Translations under genes and position numbers: made by a program
The notes under the pieces: generated by a model
Seen by the model: only the letters and a program-made list of their open reading frames with translations
The model's database searches: none
What the model was told of the DNA's origin: nothing
Source of the DNA: an uncultured Pelagibacteraceae bacterium
GTDB taxonomy: Bacteria > Pseudomonadota > Alphaproteobacteria > Pelagibacterales > Pelagibacteraceae
Length of the DNA: 59,798 bases
Assembly (NCBI GenBank): GCA_902578265.1
Contig: CACHCA010000002.1
Coordinates: 96,001-155,798 of the forward strand
Direction: 5' to 3'
In this document: positions 44,031 to 52,756 of the stretch, in pieces
Position numbering within the stretch: position 1 is the stretch's first letter
Layout of the letters: each line of letters starts with the position of its first letter

Positions 44031-45128
44031 TTAATTTAACGTTTTGTAAAATTTTTTAAGTTTTAATTTGTTAGCATTATTATGATCTTTTAGTATGTTA
44101 AAATTATAATTAAAACTCATTAATTTAGTATTATTAGTAATTTTAATAATTTCTTTAGCGATATTGTCAATTTTTTTTGGATTAAAGGTTTTTATATTTT
44201 TACTAATGTTTGATAAATCTTTTGCACCACTTTCTTTTGAAACAAGTATTGGCAATCCAAAACTTAATGCTTCCAAATAAACAATTCCAAACCCTTCAAA
44301 ATGGTTCCCAATTTTTTTTGATAACATTGTAAATAAGTGAGATTTTTGATAATAAAATTTTAATTTTTCTTCACTTATATTTGTTAAAAATTTAACATTT
44401 TTAGATTGATAATTTTTTTTAACTATCAAATTTAATCTATCTTGATAATTATCATTGTCTGATTTTCCAATTAAAATTAAATTAAAATTTTTTTTGTAGT
44501 ATCTATTAATTCTTACCAATACCTCAACTAGATAATGATAACCTTTTCTTGGTTTTATTTCACCGACACAAATTATTGTTTTCTTTTCAAACTTTTTTTG
44601 TTGTTTATTACTCTTTATAATTATTGTTGGATTTATAATTTTTTTAAACTTTGTATAATTAAATCTTATCTTTTTCTCTATGTTGTTTTTTGTAAATGAG
44701 CTGAAAAAAATAATATTTTGAAATTTTTTTTTTGCTAAGTAAAATAAAAATTTAGTTCTATAATTTTTATCTAACTCAAGAGAATATGTTCCTATCGCGT
44801 AAAAAATGTTCGAACAAAAAAACTTTGATATCAACGGCAAAAATAGACAATATGGCTCAACAGGAAAATGTGAATAAATTTTATAAGTACGATATCTTGA
44901 TAAAATATTTTTAATTTTAAAATAATCAATAAAAATTAAAAAAGGATTTTTAATATAATCTAGTGGTTTTCTTAAGATTTCATATTGTTTATAATTAAAG
45001 GCAGGATTTTTTTTATTACAAAAAACTATTATATCTTTTTTTTCAAATTCATTAATATAATTTATCGTCAAAGTCCCCCAGCCAGATTTGAAATCTAATC
45101 GTGAAGTAAAAAAAAGCTGTTTACTCAT
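44031..45128 (-). CDS. GT4-family glycosyltransferase
   Basis: A 365-residue GT-B protein. The C-terminal half shows C-V-G-E-I-K-P-R-K-G-Y-H near residue 192, I-G-K-S near 219, the helix-loop F-E-G-F-G-I-V-Y-L-E-A-L-S-F-G near 276-290, and S-G-A-K-D near 299. The E...F-G-x-x-x-x-E arrangement is the GT4 donor site. Its start overlaps the end of the methyltransferase gene by eight bases, which suggests coordinated production. The transferred sugar is unknown. Confidence 0.85.
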   Translation of the reverse strand: MSKQLFFTSRLDFKSGWGTLTINYINEFEKKDIIVFCNKKNPAFNYKQYEILRKPLDYIKNPFLIFIDYFKIKNILSRYRTYKIYSHFPVEPYCLFLPLISKFFCSNIFYAIGTYSLELDKNYRTKFLFYLAKKKFQNIIFFSSFTKNNIEKKIRFNYTKFKKIINPTIIIKSNKQQKKFEKKTIICVGEIKPRKGYHYLVEVLVRINRYYKKNFNLILIGKSDNDNYQDRLNLIVKKNYQSKNVKFLTNISEEKLKFYYQKSHLFTMLSKKIGNHFEGFGIVYLEALSFGLPILVSKESGAKDLSNISKNIKTFNPKKIDNIAKEIIKITNNTKLMSFNYNFNILKDHNNANKLKLKKFYKTLN

Positions 45129-45771
45129 TATTTAATTTTTTAAGAAGAACCATTTTGATATTTAATCTTTGCCTCAAGTGAACAAACGTATCTGTAAAAA
45201 AAAAGAGTTTTTTTAAATATTTTTTTTCATCAATCTTATTTACCACTAAGTTACATCCAAAATTTCTAATTATCTTTTTATTATCTAGATAATAATCATC
45301 AAAAATTATGATTGTATTTTTTTTTTGAAATTTTTTACTTTTATTCCAGTCATTCTTGATTGTATCTAATCTATGACCTCCATCAATAAAAATTAAATCT
45401 ACTTTTTTATTTTTTAACTTATTTAGAGTTTTTGATGTATAACCTTTGAATAATTTTACTTTAGCGTATTTTGATAAAATATTTTTAATATCTTTTTTAG
45501 AGTATGGAATTTTACTAAGCTCTTTTCTTTGAATTTTTTTATTAATCATTTCAAATAAATCAAATCCAAAATATTCAATATTTTTGTTAAAAATTTGCGC
45601 AGCCTGAATCATTTCTTTAGCTCTGACGCCTCTATAAACACCTATTTCAATAATACTTTTGGGCCTATAATAAAAGATTGTTAATAGAATAATTGAATAT
45701 CTTTTAGTATCAGAAATTAAATATTTTATAATCCTTAAAATTGTGAGGATTAAATTGATAAAATTTATCAT
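45121..45771 (-). CDS. Class I SAM methyltransferase (Methyltransf_24/CmcI-like)
   Basis: A 216-residue protein. The SAM-binding strand is I-I-E-I-G-V-Y-R-G-V-R-A-K-E-M (near residues 38-52), followed by Y-F-G-F-D-L-F near 67 and L-I-F-I-D-G-G-H near 128-135. The I-D-G-x-H motif is characteristic of this group, which often methylates sugars in surface-glycan loci. The first 25 residues are hydrophobic and could lie in the membrane. It starts the minus-strand unit that runs down to 42345. Confidence 0.75.
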   Translation of the reverse strand: MINFINLILTILRIIKYLISDTKRYSIILLTIFYYRPKSIIEIGVYRGVRAKEMIQAAQIFNKNIEYFGFDLFEMINKKIQRKELSKIPYSKKDIKNILSKYAKVKLFKGYTSKTLNKLKNKKVDLIFIDGGHRLDTIKNDWNKSKKFQKKNTIIIFDDYYLDNKKIIRNFGCNLVVNKIDEKKYLKKLFFFTDTFVHLRQRLNIKMVLLKKLNNE

Positions 45772-45853
45772 TATTTTCTATTAATTTTAAATTTATTTAC
45801 ATTTTTCTTATTCATACTACTGTATTACTTTTTATTTAATAAAATTTTTTAAA

Positions 45854-46429
45854 ATGATAATTAAAGGAATTAAACAACTTTTAAAAAAAATCAAAACAAA
45901 ATTACCTGACAAAAGAAACTTTATTTTTAAATTAATCAAAAAAAATTCAGTTTGTTGTGAAATAGGTGTCTGGAAAGGAGAATTTTCTGAACTTATCTTA
46001 AAAAAAAATAACCCAACTAAATTATATTTGATTGATCCCTGGAAGGATTTTGGTGATGATTATTTTGATAAAAAACATAATAAATATAGGCAGGAAAATC
46101 AGGATTTAAGATACAATTTAGTTAATGAAAAATTAAAAAAAAATATTTCAAGAAATCAAGTCGAAATCCTCAAAATGACTTCTGAGGAAGCGTTAGCAAA
46201 ATTAGAAAATATTAAATTTGACTTTATTTATATTGATGGGAATCACCAATATAAATTTGTTAAATATGACATCGAGAATTATTATAAATTGTTAAATAAA
46301 TCTGGCTATTTAATTGGAGATGACTTCAGAATAAGTGCAGTTCAAAAAGCTGTTCACGATTTTAAACAAACTTGTAAACCTAAAAGTTTTTTTGTTAAAA
46401 ATGATCAGTTTGTTTTACAAAAAAATTAA
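45854..46429 (+). CDS. Class I SAM methyltransferase (Methyltransf_24-like)
   Basis: A 191-residue protein. It has C-E-I-G-V-W-K-G-E-F-S (residues 36-46) as the SAM loop, L-I-D-P-W near 60, and F-I-Y-I-D-G-N-H-Q-Y near 126-135, a layout similar to but distinct from the methyltransferase at 45121. The two may be diverged relatives. It is divergent from that gene by 82 bases and its end overlaps the convergent oxygenase gene by four bases. The substrate is probably a sugar. Confidence 0.75.
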   Translation: MIIKGIKQLLKKIKTKLPDKRNFIFKLIKKNSVCCEIGVWKGEFSELILKKNNPTKLYLIDPWKDFGDDYFDKKHNKYRQENQDLRYNLVNEKLKKNISRNQVEILKMTSEEALAKLENIKFDFIYIDGNHQYKFVKYDIENYYKLLNKSGYLIGDDFRISAVQKAVHDFKQTCKPKSFFVKNDQFVLQKN

Positions 46430-47439
46430 ATCTTACTTAATGCCACTAGTTGTTTTTTTGAAAACGTTTCATTCATAACATTATTAAACTTTATATCATA
46501 ATTAAAATTTGAGCTTTGAGAGAAGTATTCAAAAACAAGCATTATTCTTTTATCATTTTTGAGTTTTTTACCTCTATGGTATCCTGAAGTATCAGCAAAA
46601 ATTGTTGTTCCTAAAGATCCATTGCATTCTATAATATCTCTCTCTGAATATAAATTATGGACATCATTATCCTCCAAAATATCAAATGTTGAATAATCTG
46701 TCTTTTTAAAATATTTTTGAATTTCAGAATTTTTTTTTGATTGATGGGTTTTTTTTATATAGCAAAATGGCCCATTATTACCATCAACTTCATTTAAATA
46801 AATGAATATTTTGAAAAATTTTTTATCATCAGTATCTTTGTGCCAACATTGTGAACTAGTCTTATTTTCATTTGTTGGAAAATCATACCATGCATAAAAT
46901 CTTCCTAAAAAGGGATAAATACCTAAATATAATGAGGCTAGATAAAGAAACTCTTCCTTTAATCCAATCTTTAGAATTTCATAATTTATTTTGGTAAAAT
47001 CATCAGTGTCAATATTTTTATCTTTGAATTTTAAATAGCCACCTAGATCAAATCTGAATGGTTTGTAAATACCTTTATTTTTTAGATTTTGGTTAAACCT
47101 ATTAAAATCATTATCTTTTTTGAAGTTTTCAAATTCTTCAATTTTATCTTTCGACAATTCAATAATATTATTAATTGTTTTTATATCCTTGTTATTAAAA
47201 ATATTTTTTGGATTGTGTATATCAATTCCATTAATACTTATATTTTTATTTATTTCTTTAATTTTCTTTTTGCTCTCGTCATCTAAATTAAAACTATTCT
47301 TTTTTAGAAATAGAAATCTGCTGAAATTTAAAAAATACTTCCAATAAATAATTTTGAAAAAATTAAATAAATTTGATTGTTTTACTGAACTAGGAAACAT
47401 TCTATATATCTGTAAAAATATAATATTAAAAAATTTCAT
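46426..47439 (-). CDS. Phytanoyl-CoA dioxygenase (PhyH)-like oxygenase
   Basis: A 337-residue protein. The Fe(II) ligands are readable as C-W-H-K-D-T-D-D near residue 199 and the distal G-Y-H-R-G near 287, with F-C-Y-I-K-K-T-H-Q as the central loop between them. The first 130 residues form an N-terminal extension with coiled Lys/Glu-rich helices. Like the two other oxygenases in the window it lies among sugar methyltransferases, so it may oxidise a glycan or lipid precursor. It is the last gene before the tRNA-fMet, 36 bases away. Confidence 0.72.
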   Translation of the reverse strand: MKFFNIIFLQIYRMFPSSVKQSNLFNFFKIIYWKYFLNFSRFLFLKKNSFNLDDESKKKIKEINKNISINGIDIHNPKNIFNNKDIKTINNIIELSKDKIEEFENFKKDNDFNRFNQNLKNKGIYKPFRFDLGGYLKFKDKNIDTDDFTKINYEILKIGLKEEFLYLASLYLGIYPFLGRFYAWYDFPTNENKTSSQCWHKDTDDKKFFKIFIYLNEVDGNNGPFCYIKKTHQSKKNSEIQKYFKKTDYSTFDILEDNDVHNLYSERDIIECNGSLGTTIFADTSGYHRGKKLKNDKRIMLVFEYFSQSSNFNYDIKFNNVMNETFSKKQLVALSKI

Positions 47440-47474
47440 GATATTATTATATACAAAATTTTAAAAATTTAAAT

Positions 47475-47551
<77 letters not shown>

Positions 47552-47557
47552 ATGACT

Positions 47558-47764
47558 TTAAATTCTATTTTTAAGCTTATTAAGTTTTTTAACTCTCTTA
47601 ATATTTTCTTGTAGAATTCTTTTCTTTTTTTCAGAGGGTTTTTCATAAGTATTTTTAAGTTTTATTATTTTAAAAAAACCATCTCTTTGGAGTTTTCTTT
47701 TTAAAACTCTTAAAGCTTGTTCAACGTTATTATCTTTTACCTCTATTTTAATAAATACCTCCAA
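47558..47764 (-). CDS. rpsU: 30S ribosomal protein S21
   Basis: A 68-residue basic protein. The pattern V-E-Q-A-L-R-V-L-K-R-K-L-Q-R-D-G followed by Y-E-K-P-S-E-K-K-K-R matches S21 over its length. The open frame begins with TTG at 47764; the N-terminal spacing to the conserved K-I-E-V segment fits this start to within one residue of other S21 proteins. A G-G-A-G-G sequence overlaps codons 1-3, which is unusual and leaves some doubt about the exact start. It precedes the tRNA-fMet on the same strand. Confidence 0.85.
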   Translation of the reverse strand: MEVFIKIEVKDNNVEQALRVLKRKLQRDGFFKIIKLKNTYEKPSEKKKRILQENIKRVKKLNKLKNRI

Positions 47765-47820
47765 AAAAGGACTTTAACTATCACTTTTATTTTTTTATGT
47801 CTAATTATATTAATCATACT

Positions 47821-48396
47821 TTAATTTTTATTATCCCTATTTTGTTTTTCTCTCTCTTTTTTTTCTCTTTTAATTCTTCTTTCAGCTTTTTCTATCGCTT
47901 CAACTAATTCTTTTTGAGTAATTAAATTTAAGGCCACCGGATCTTTTGGATTTAAATTATTATAATTCCAGTAACTTTTATTCCTAATTGATGTTACTGA
48001 ATATTTAGTTATTCCAACTAGTCTTGCAATTTGTGAGTCTTTCAATGTGTTATGCTGTTTTAATAACCATAACGCAGAGTCTGGTTTATCTTGACGTTTT
48101 GAAAGTGGTATATATTTTTTTATTTTTTTATCCTCATTAGATATCTCAATGTCAAAATTATTTATTTTTAATGGCCTGTTTTCATCTTTGGATGATAATT
48201 CAATTTCCTCTCTAGATAATTGACCAGAAATGATTGGGTTATAAGCCTTTATTCCTTTTGCAACTTCACCGTCAGCTATTCCTTGAATTTCTACTTCATG
48301 TAGTTTGCAAAAATTTGCAATTTGTTTAAAAGTCAGAGTAGTATTTTCAACTAACCAAACAGCTGTTGCCATGGGCATTAGTGGGGCACTAGTCAT
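47821..48396 (-). CDS. trcR: TrcR/DUF1013 cell-cycle transcriptional regulator
   Basis: A 191-residue protein typical of alphaproteobacteria. It opens P-L-M-P-M-A-T-A-V-W-L-V-E-N-T-T-L-T-F and contains the second repeat-like segment D-S-A-L-W-L-L-K-Q-H-N-T-L-K-D-S-Q-I near residues 101-118, two helix-turn-helix-like halves. The C-terminus is a highly charged Lys/Glu/Arg tail. TrcR homologues bind DNA and help coordinate cell-cycle transcription. It starts at the last base of the rpmE gene, so the two are coupled. Confidence 0.85.
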   Translation of the reverse strand: MTSAPLMPMATAVWLVENTTLTFKQIANFCKLHEVEIQGIADGEVAKGIKAYNPIISGQLSREEIELSSKDENRPLKINNFDIEISNEDKKIKKYIPLSKRQDKPDSALWLLKQHNTLKDSQIARLVGITKYSVTSIRNKSYWNYNNLNPKDPVALNLITQKELVEAIEKAERRIKREKKEREKQNRDNKN

Positions 48397-48626
48397 TAAT
48401 TTTTCTTTTCAGATTTAAAATTTTGAAATTTTTTATTAAACTTACTAATTCGACCCTTATCCATAAGTTTCTGTTTTCCACCTGTCCAAGCTGAATGAGA
48501 TTTTGGATCAATTTCAAGTTTCAAAGTTTCACCTTCTTTGCCCCAAGTAGACTTAGTTTCAAATACTGTTCCATCAGTCATCTCAACTTTTATTGAGTGG
48601 TAGTTTGGGTGAATTTTTTTTTTCAT
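48396..48626 (-). CDS. rpmE: 50S ribosomal protein L31
   Basis: A 76-residue protein. The frame extends 12 codons further upstream, but [10 protein letters not shown] at 48626 is the family's normal start. It continues with [16 protein letters not shown] and [10 protein letters not shown]. The zinc-binding cysteines of one L31 form are absent, so this is the Cys-free form. It lies between suhB and trcR on the same strand. Confidence 0.92.
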   Translation of the reverse strand: MKKKIHPNYHSIKVEMTDGTVFETKSTWGKEGETLKLEIDPKSHSAWTGGKQKLMDKGRISKFNKKFQNFKSEKKN

Positions 48627-48662
48627 GACGAGACTTATAACAAAAGATTTTTTTTTAAACAA

Positions 48663-49403
48663 TTAAAAGTTTTTCAATTTTTGGATTAATTTATTATTTA
48701 TACTGTTATTTGATGCTATAATCTTTATACCGTTTATACTTGATAAGTTGATCTTATTTAAAATTCCACCCGCCTCCTCAACTATCACAATTCCAGCAGC
48801 TATATCCCACAGATTTAAATTTTTTTGAAAATATCCATCATATCTACCTGAAGCTACGTAGGCCATATCTAATGCTGCACATCCTGACTTTCTTATTAAT
48901 AATTCGTCATCATAATTATTTTTACTTCCTGCCCCAAATAAACAATCTTCAATTTTATTTTTTTTTGAAACTTTTATTCTTTGATTATTAAAATAAGCAC
49001 CATTGTTTTTTTCAGCATAAAACATTTCATCTTTTATAGGATCATAAATTAATCCTGCGATAATTTGATCATAGGATTTTAATGCAATTGAAATTGCAAA
49101 ATGCGGAACTCCATGTAAGTAATTTACTGTTCCATCAATAGGATCTATTATCCAAGTATTATTTTTATCTTTTTTATTTTCAATTCCATTCTCTTCACTT
49201 AATATTGAATAGTTTGGCTTAGCTTTTTTAAGCTCATCAATAATAATTTTTTCAGTTTTAAAATCTGAGTTAGTGACAAAGTCTTTTGGACCTTTTTTTG
49301 ATATTTGTAATTTTTCTATCTCACCAAAATCTTTTATCAAAATCTTAGAAGCCTTTTCACTAGCTTTAATCATAATATTCAAGTTTGCTGAAATCGAATT
49401 CAT
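48663..49403 (-). CDS. suhB: Inositol monophosphatase-family phosphatase
   Basis: A 246-residue protein. Metal-binding and catalytic motifs are S-E-E-N-G near residues 68-72, W-I-I-D-P-I-D-G-T-V-N-Y near 82-93, and W-D-I-A-A-G near 198-203, all in family order. The family hydrolyses inositol phosphates and related sugar phosphates, and SuhB also affects ribosomal RNA transcription in some bacteria. It lies between rpmE and efp. The physiological substrate here is not evident. Confidence 0.9.
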   Translation of the reverse strand: MNSISANLNIMIKASEKASKILIKDFGEIEKLQISKKGPKDFVTNSDFKTEKIIIDELKKAKPNYSILSEENGIENKKDKNNTWIIDPIDGTVNYLHGVPHFAISIALKSYDQIIAGLIYDPIKDEMFYAEKNNGAYFNNQRIKVSKKNKIEDCLFGAGSKNNYDDELLIRKSGCAALDMAYVASGRYDGYFQKNLNLWDIAAGIVIVEEAGGILNKINLSSINGIKIIASNNSINNKLIQKLKNF

Positions 49404-49407
49404 AATC

Positions 49408-49968
49408 TTAAACTTTCTTTATGTATTCTAAGCTTCTAGTGTCTACAATAATTTCATCACCGGCCTCAATAAATGGAGGAACTTGAATATTAAGACCATT
49501 TGACAAAATAGCCGGTTTGTATGATGAGGAAACAGTTTGACCCTTTAAAGCAGCGTCAGTATTTTGTATTTTACACTGAATTTGATTTGGTAAATCAACC
49601 GATATCGGGGAGTTATTAAAAAAACTTATTGTGACTTCTAAATTTTCTGTGAGAAGCTTTCCTTTTTCACCTAAAATACTTTTTTTAATCTCTAGTTGCT
49701 CAAAAGTTTTTGTATCGATAAAGAAATAATTGCTCTCATCCTCATATAAATAATTAAATAAATTTTCTTCTATAGATGCTTTCTCTACTGTTTCACTTGA
49801 TCGAAACCTTTCATTCAATTTAGTATTTTTATTTACACTTTTCATTTCTACTTGTGCAAATGCACCACCTTTTCCAGGTTTAACATGCTGAGTTTTAAGC
49901 ACTTGCCATAAATCGTTTTTATATTCTAACAACATACCAACTCTAATTTCACCTGCGCTTATTTTCAT
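49408..49968 (-). CDS. efp: Translation elongation factor P
   Basis: A 186-residue protein matching EF-P length and three-domain layout. It begins K-I-S-A-G-E-I-R-V-G-M-L, and the modified-loop region reads K-P-G-K-G-G-A-F-A near residues 32-40, with the lysine at the tip (Lys35). EF-P relieves ribosome stalling at polyproline. It overlaps the thiE start region by four bases and belongs to the same minus-strand run. The Lys at the loop tip would require EpmA-type modification, whose gene is not in this window. Confidence 0.95.
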   Translation of the reverse strand: MKISAGEIRVGMLLEYKNDLWQVLKTQHVKPGKGGAFAQVEMKSVNKNTKLNERFRSSETVEKASIEENLFNYLYEDESNYFFIDTKTFEQLEIKKSILGEKGKLLTENLEVTISFFNNSPISVDLPNQIQCKIQNTDAALKGQTVSSSYKPAILSNGLNIQVPPFIEAGDEIIVDTRSLEYIKKV

Positions 49969-50579
49969 TTCAGTTTTTTTATTGCCTCAAATGGTTTAAG
50001 ATTTTTATTATTCCAAATGTAGCCTGAGATAGCTAAAAAGTTTGCTTTATTCAATAAAAGATTTTTATAATTGTTAGAATTAATGCCACCAATAACTACT
50101 ACTGGAGTTTTTGTGATTTTTTTGACTTTTCTAAGTAAATTAATAGAGGCTTTGTATTTTATTTTTTTGGTTTTTGAATTATTAAAAGCTCCAAGAGCTA
50201 TGTAGTCAGCTTTATTTTTTACAGCAATTTTTGATAACTTTATAGAGTTATGACATGTAACACCTATTATCTTATAACCAATCAATTTTCTTGCTTTGAT
50301 AATATTCATATCTTTTTGACCCAAATGACAACCATCTGCATTTAATTTTTTCGCAACCCAAACATCATCGTTAACAAGAAATTTGACATTAAATTTTTTG
50401 CAAATTTTTTTAATTTTTTCACCAATGATTATTTTTTTTTTAAGAGACTCTTTTTTCAGCCTTAATTGAAAAAAACTCACATTTTTTTGTTGAAGAACCT
50501 TGGTTAAATCTTGATAGAAAGACTTATTAATTTTTGTTGGTGAAATGAGATAAATAAATTTTTTTTTATTAATTCTCAA
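49965..50579 (-). CDS. thiE: Thiamine phosphate synthase
   Basis: A 204-residue TIM-barrel protein starting at TTG. Conserved parts are F-Q-L-R-L-K near residue 36, F-L-V-N-D-D near 67, D-G-C-H-L-G-Q-K-D near 81-89, G-V-T-C-H near 105, and V-V-V-I-G-G-I near 159-165. It joins the thiazole and HMP-PP parts of thiamine. SAR11 bacteria often keep this step while lacking ThiC. Its start overlaps the end of the fba gene by eleven bases. ThDP is the cofactor of the neighbouring transketolase. Confidence 0.88.
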   Translation of the reverse strand: MRINKKKFIYLISPTKINKSFYQDLTKVLQQKNVSFFQLRLKKESLKKKIIIGEKIKKICKKFNVKFLVNDDVWVAKKLNADGCHLGQKDMNIIKARKLIGYKIIGVTCHNSIKLSKIAVKNKADYIALGAFNNSKTKKIKYKASINLLRKVKKITKTPVVVIGGINSNNYKNLLLNKANFLAISGYIWNNKNLKPFEAIKKLK

Positions 50580-51576
50580 GTTCTTTAGACCATTTACCTT
50601 GAGCAGCTAATGTATTCATTTTTGCTCTTTGGTTAAAAATTTTTTGAGTTCCCTCAATATTTAATGTGTCTTGGGACCAGAATTTTAATGCACTTTGTTG
50701 AAGAGCTCGTCCAAAAGAGTAACTCATTATAAAGTTGGTATCATTGTATTTATTTATCAAATTTAAATTTTCAGTTGCCTCTATTTCTGATTGACCACCA
50801 GATAAAAATGCTATTCCTGGTACCTCCGATGGAACCGATTCTTTTAAACATTTAAGAGTTAACTTTGCCACCTCTTCGTTTGATATTTTGTTTTTACATT
50901 TATCACCAGCTAAAATCATATTTGGTTTTAATATAATTCCTTTCAAATCAACTTTATGTAAGATTAATTCTTCAAAACATCTTTTTATTACTTCAGAAGT
51001 CTTTTCATAACATTCATTTGCCAAATGTTCACCATCCATTAAGACTTCAGGTTCAACAATTGGAACCATATTACATTCTTGAACTAATGCAGAGTATCTT
51101 GCTAATGCATGTGCATTAGATTGAATTGAGAGTTTGCTTGGATTCTCTTTTGATATATTATAAACACCTCTCCATTTTGTAAACTTGGCTCCTAGTTTAT
51201 AATATTCTTTCAATCTTTCTCTTAGTCCATCCAAACCTTCAGTAATTTTTTCATTTGGTGAACCAGCTAAAACTTTTGCTCCAGTATCAACTTTAATACC
51301 TGGGGCGCTACCCATAGCAGAAATTAATTCAGGGATCTTATTTTTTTTTGATGTTATTTGTTTTATTGTTTCATCGTATAAAATTACACCTCCGATATAT
51401 TTAGTCATACCAGACGCACTAAACAATGTTTCTCTAAATAATAAACGGTTTTCAGCTGTTGATTGAACTTTTACCGACTCTAATCTTTTAGTCATAGTTG
51501 TAGTACTCTCGTCAGCTGCAAGAATACCTTTTCCATTATTGAGTATTTTAAGCACTATATTATTTAATTCAGACAT
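50569..51576 (-). CDS. fba: Fructose-bisphosphate aldolase, class I
   Basis: A 335-residue class I (Schiff-base) aldolase. Landmarks are G-I-L-A-A-D-E-S-T near residues 17-25, W-R-G-V near 139, P-I-V-E-P-E-V-L near 177, the Schiff-base lysine in I-L-K-P-N-M near 216-221, and G-I-A-F-L-S-G-G-Q near 254. It cleaves or forms fructose-1,6-bisphosphate. It lies one base after pgk in the tkt-gap-pgk-fba-thiE-efp-suhB run, a compact central carbon operon. Confidence 0.94.
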   Translation of the reverse strand: MSELNNIVLKILNNGKGILAADESTTTMTKRLESVKVQSTAENRLLFRETLFSASGMTKYIGGVILYDETIKQITSKKNKIPELISAMGSAPGIKVDTGAKVLAGSPNEKITEGLDGLRERLKEYYKLGAKFTKWRGVYNISKENPSKLSIQSNAHALARYSALVQECNMVPIVEPEVLMDGEHLANECYEKTSEVIKRCFEELILHKVDLKGIILKPNMILAGDKCKNKISNEEVAKLTLKCLKESVPSEVPGIAFLSGGQSEIEATENLNLINKYNDTNFIMSYSFGRALQQSALKFWSQDTLNIEGTQKIFNQRAKMNTLAAQGKWSKELEN

Positions 51577-51577
51577 A

Positions 51578-52756
51578 TTAGCTTAAAGCTTTTATACCAG
51601 GTAACTCTTTTCCTTCAAGATATTCTAAAAATGCTCCACCGGCAGTTGAAACAAAGTTAAAACTTTCTATTAGTTTAATTTTATTGATAAGAGCTATCGT
51701 ATCTCCTCCTCCCACTACTGAATAAATCGAGTTATCTTTATTTTTTTTTGTGATAGCTTTTGCAATATTGTAACTGCCATTAGCAAAATTTGGATTTTCA
51801 AAATAACCTGCTGGTCCATTCCAAAGAACTGTTTCACTATTTTCAATAACTCTTTTTATCTTGTCTAATGTTTTAGGACCAATATCCAAAATGATATCAT
51901 CATCTTTGATATTATCTAGTTGTTTGATTTGAGGTTTATCATCTAAATTTTTTCCAATCAAAACGTCCTCTGGGAAAATTATTTTACAAGAATGACTTTT
52001 TAAAGTTTCAAAAATCTCTTTTATCATTAGATCACAATTTTCCTCTTTAATTGATTTACCTATTTGGTTTCCCTTATATTTAATAATGTTATTAGCCATT
52101 CCACCAACTATGATAATATTATCAAATTTAGATATTAAATTTTTTATTATTCCAATTTTTGTTGAAATTTTTGATCCACCAATAATACAAGTGATTGGTT
52201 TTTTGATTTCTGTTGTAACTTTTTTTAAAGCACTAATTTCTGTTTCCAACTGCAATCCAGCAAAAGAGGGAAGAAATTTGGTAATTTTACTTACCGAAGT
52301 GTGCGCTCTATGAGAGCAAGAAAAAGCATCGTTCACATATAAATCAGCAAGTTTAGCTAAGTGTTGTGCAAAAATAGTGTCATTTTTTTCTTCCTCTTTG
52401 TAAAATCTAATATTCTCTAAAAAAACTATTTGATCATTTGGGTCTTTAAACAAATCTTCTTTTTTTAATTTAAAAATATTTTCTTTAACTAATCTAATTT
52501 TCTTATTTATTTTTTTTTCTACATTTTCACAAATTGGTTTAAGTGAAAGATCTGTAATTACTTTACCTTTTGGCCGTCCTACGTGAGAAATTATTATGAT
52601 TTTTGATTGTTCTTTTATTAAAAAATCTATGATTGGAATAATCTTATTTATTCTTGTTTCGTCGGTAATTAATCCTTTTTCTAATGGAACATTTAAATCC
52701 AACCTTAATAAAACTTTTTTTTTACTAAGATTTTTCTGGTCTTTTATACTATTCAT
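51578..52756 (-). CDS. pgk: Phosphoglycerate kinase
   Basis: A 392-residue protein, the usual length. It has L-R-L-D-L-N-V-P-L near residue 17, S-H-V-G-R-P-K-G near 57-64, E-N-I-R-F-Y near 115, and the C-terminal ATP-site motifs W-N-G-P-A-G-Y-F-E near 314 and G-G-G-D-T near 348. The start ATG shares a base with the gap stop. It makes 3-phosphoglycerate and ATP from 1,3-bisphosphoglycerate. Confidence 0.96.
   Translation of the reverse strand: MNSIKDQKNLSKKKVLLRLDLNVPLEKGLITDETRINKIIPIIDFLIKEQSKIIIISHVGRPKGKVITDLSLKPICENVEKKINKKIRLVKENIFKLKKEDLFKDPNDQIVFLENIRFYKEEEKNDTIFAQHLAKLADLYVNDAFSCSHRAHTSVSKITKFLPSFAGLQLETEISALKKVTTEIKKPITCIIGGSKISTKIGIIKNLISKFDNIIIVGGMANNIIKYKGNQIGKSIKEENCDLMIKEIFETLKSHSCKIIFPEDVLIGKNLDDKPQIKQLDNIKDDDIILDIGPKTLDKIKRVIENSETVLWNGPAGYFENPNFANGSYNIAKAITKKNKDNSIYSVVGGGDTIALINKIKLIESFNFVSTAGGAFLEYLEGKELPGIKALS

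Noticed and set aside
47089..47347. Two plus-strand open frames opposite the oxygenase gene at 46426
   Set aside because: They are low-complexity Ile/Phe-rich shadows of the minus-strand N-terminal extension, with no motif.
48627..48662. Twelve-codon upstream extension of rpmE
   Set aside because: L31 proteins start at M-K-K-x-I-H-P, which is at 48626; the extension has no family support.
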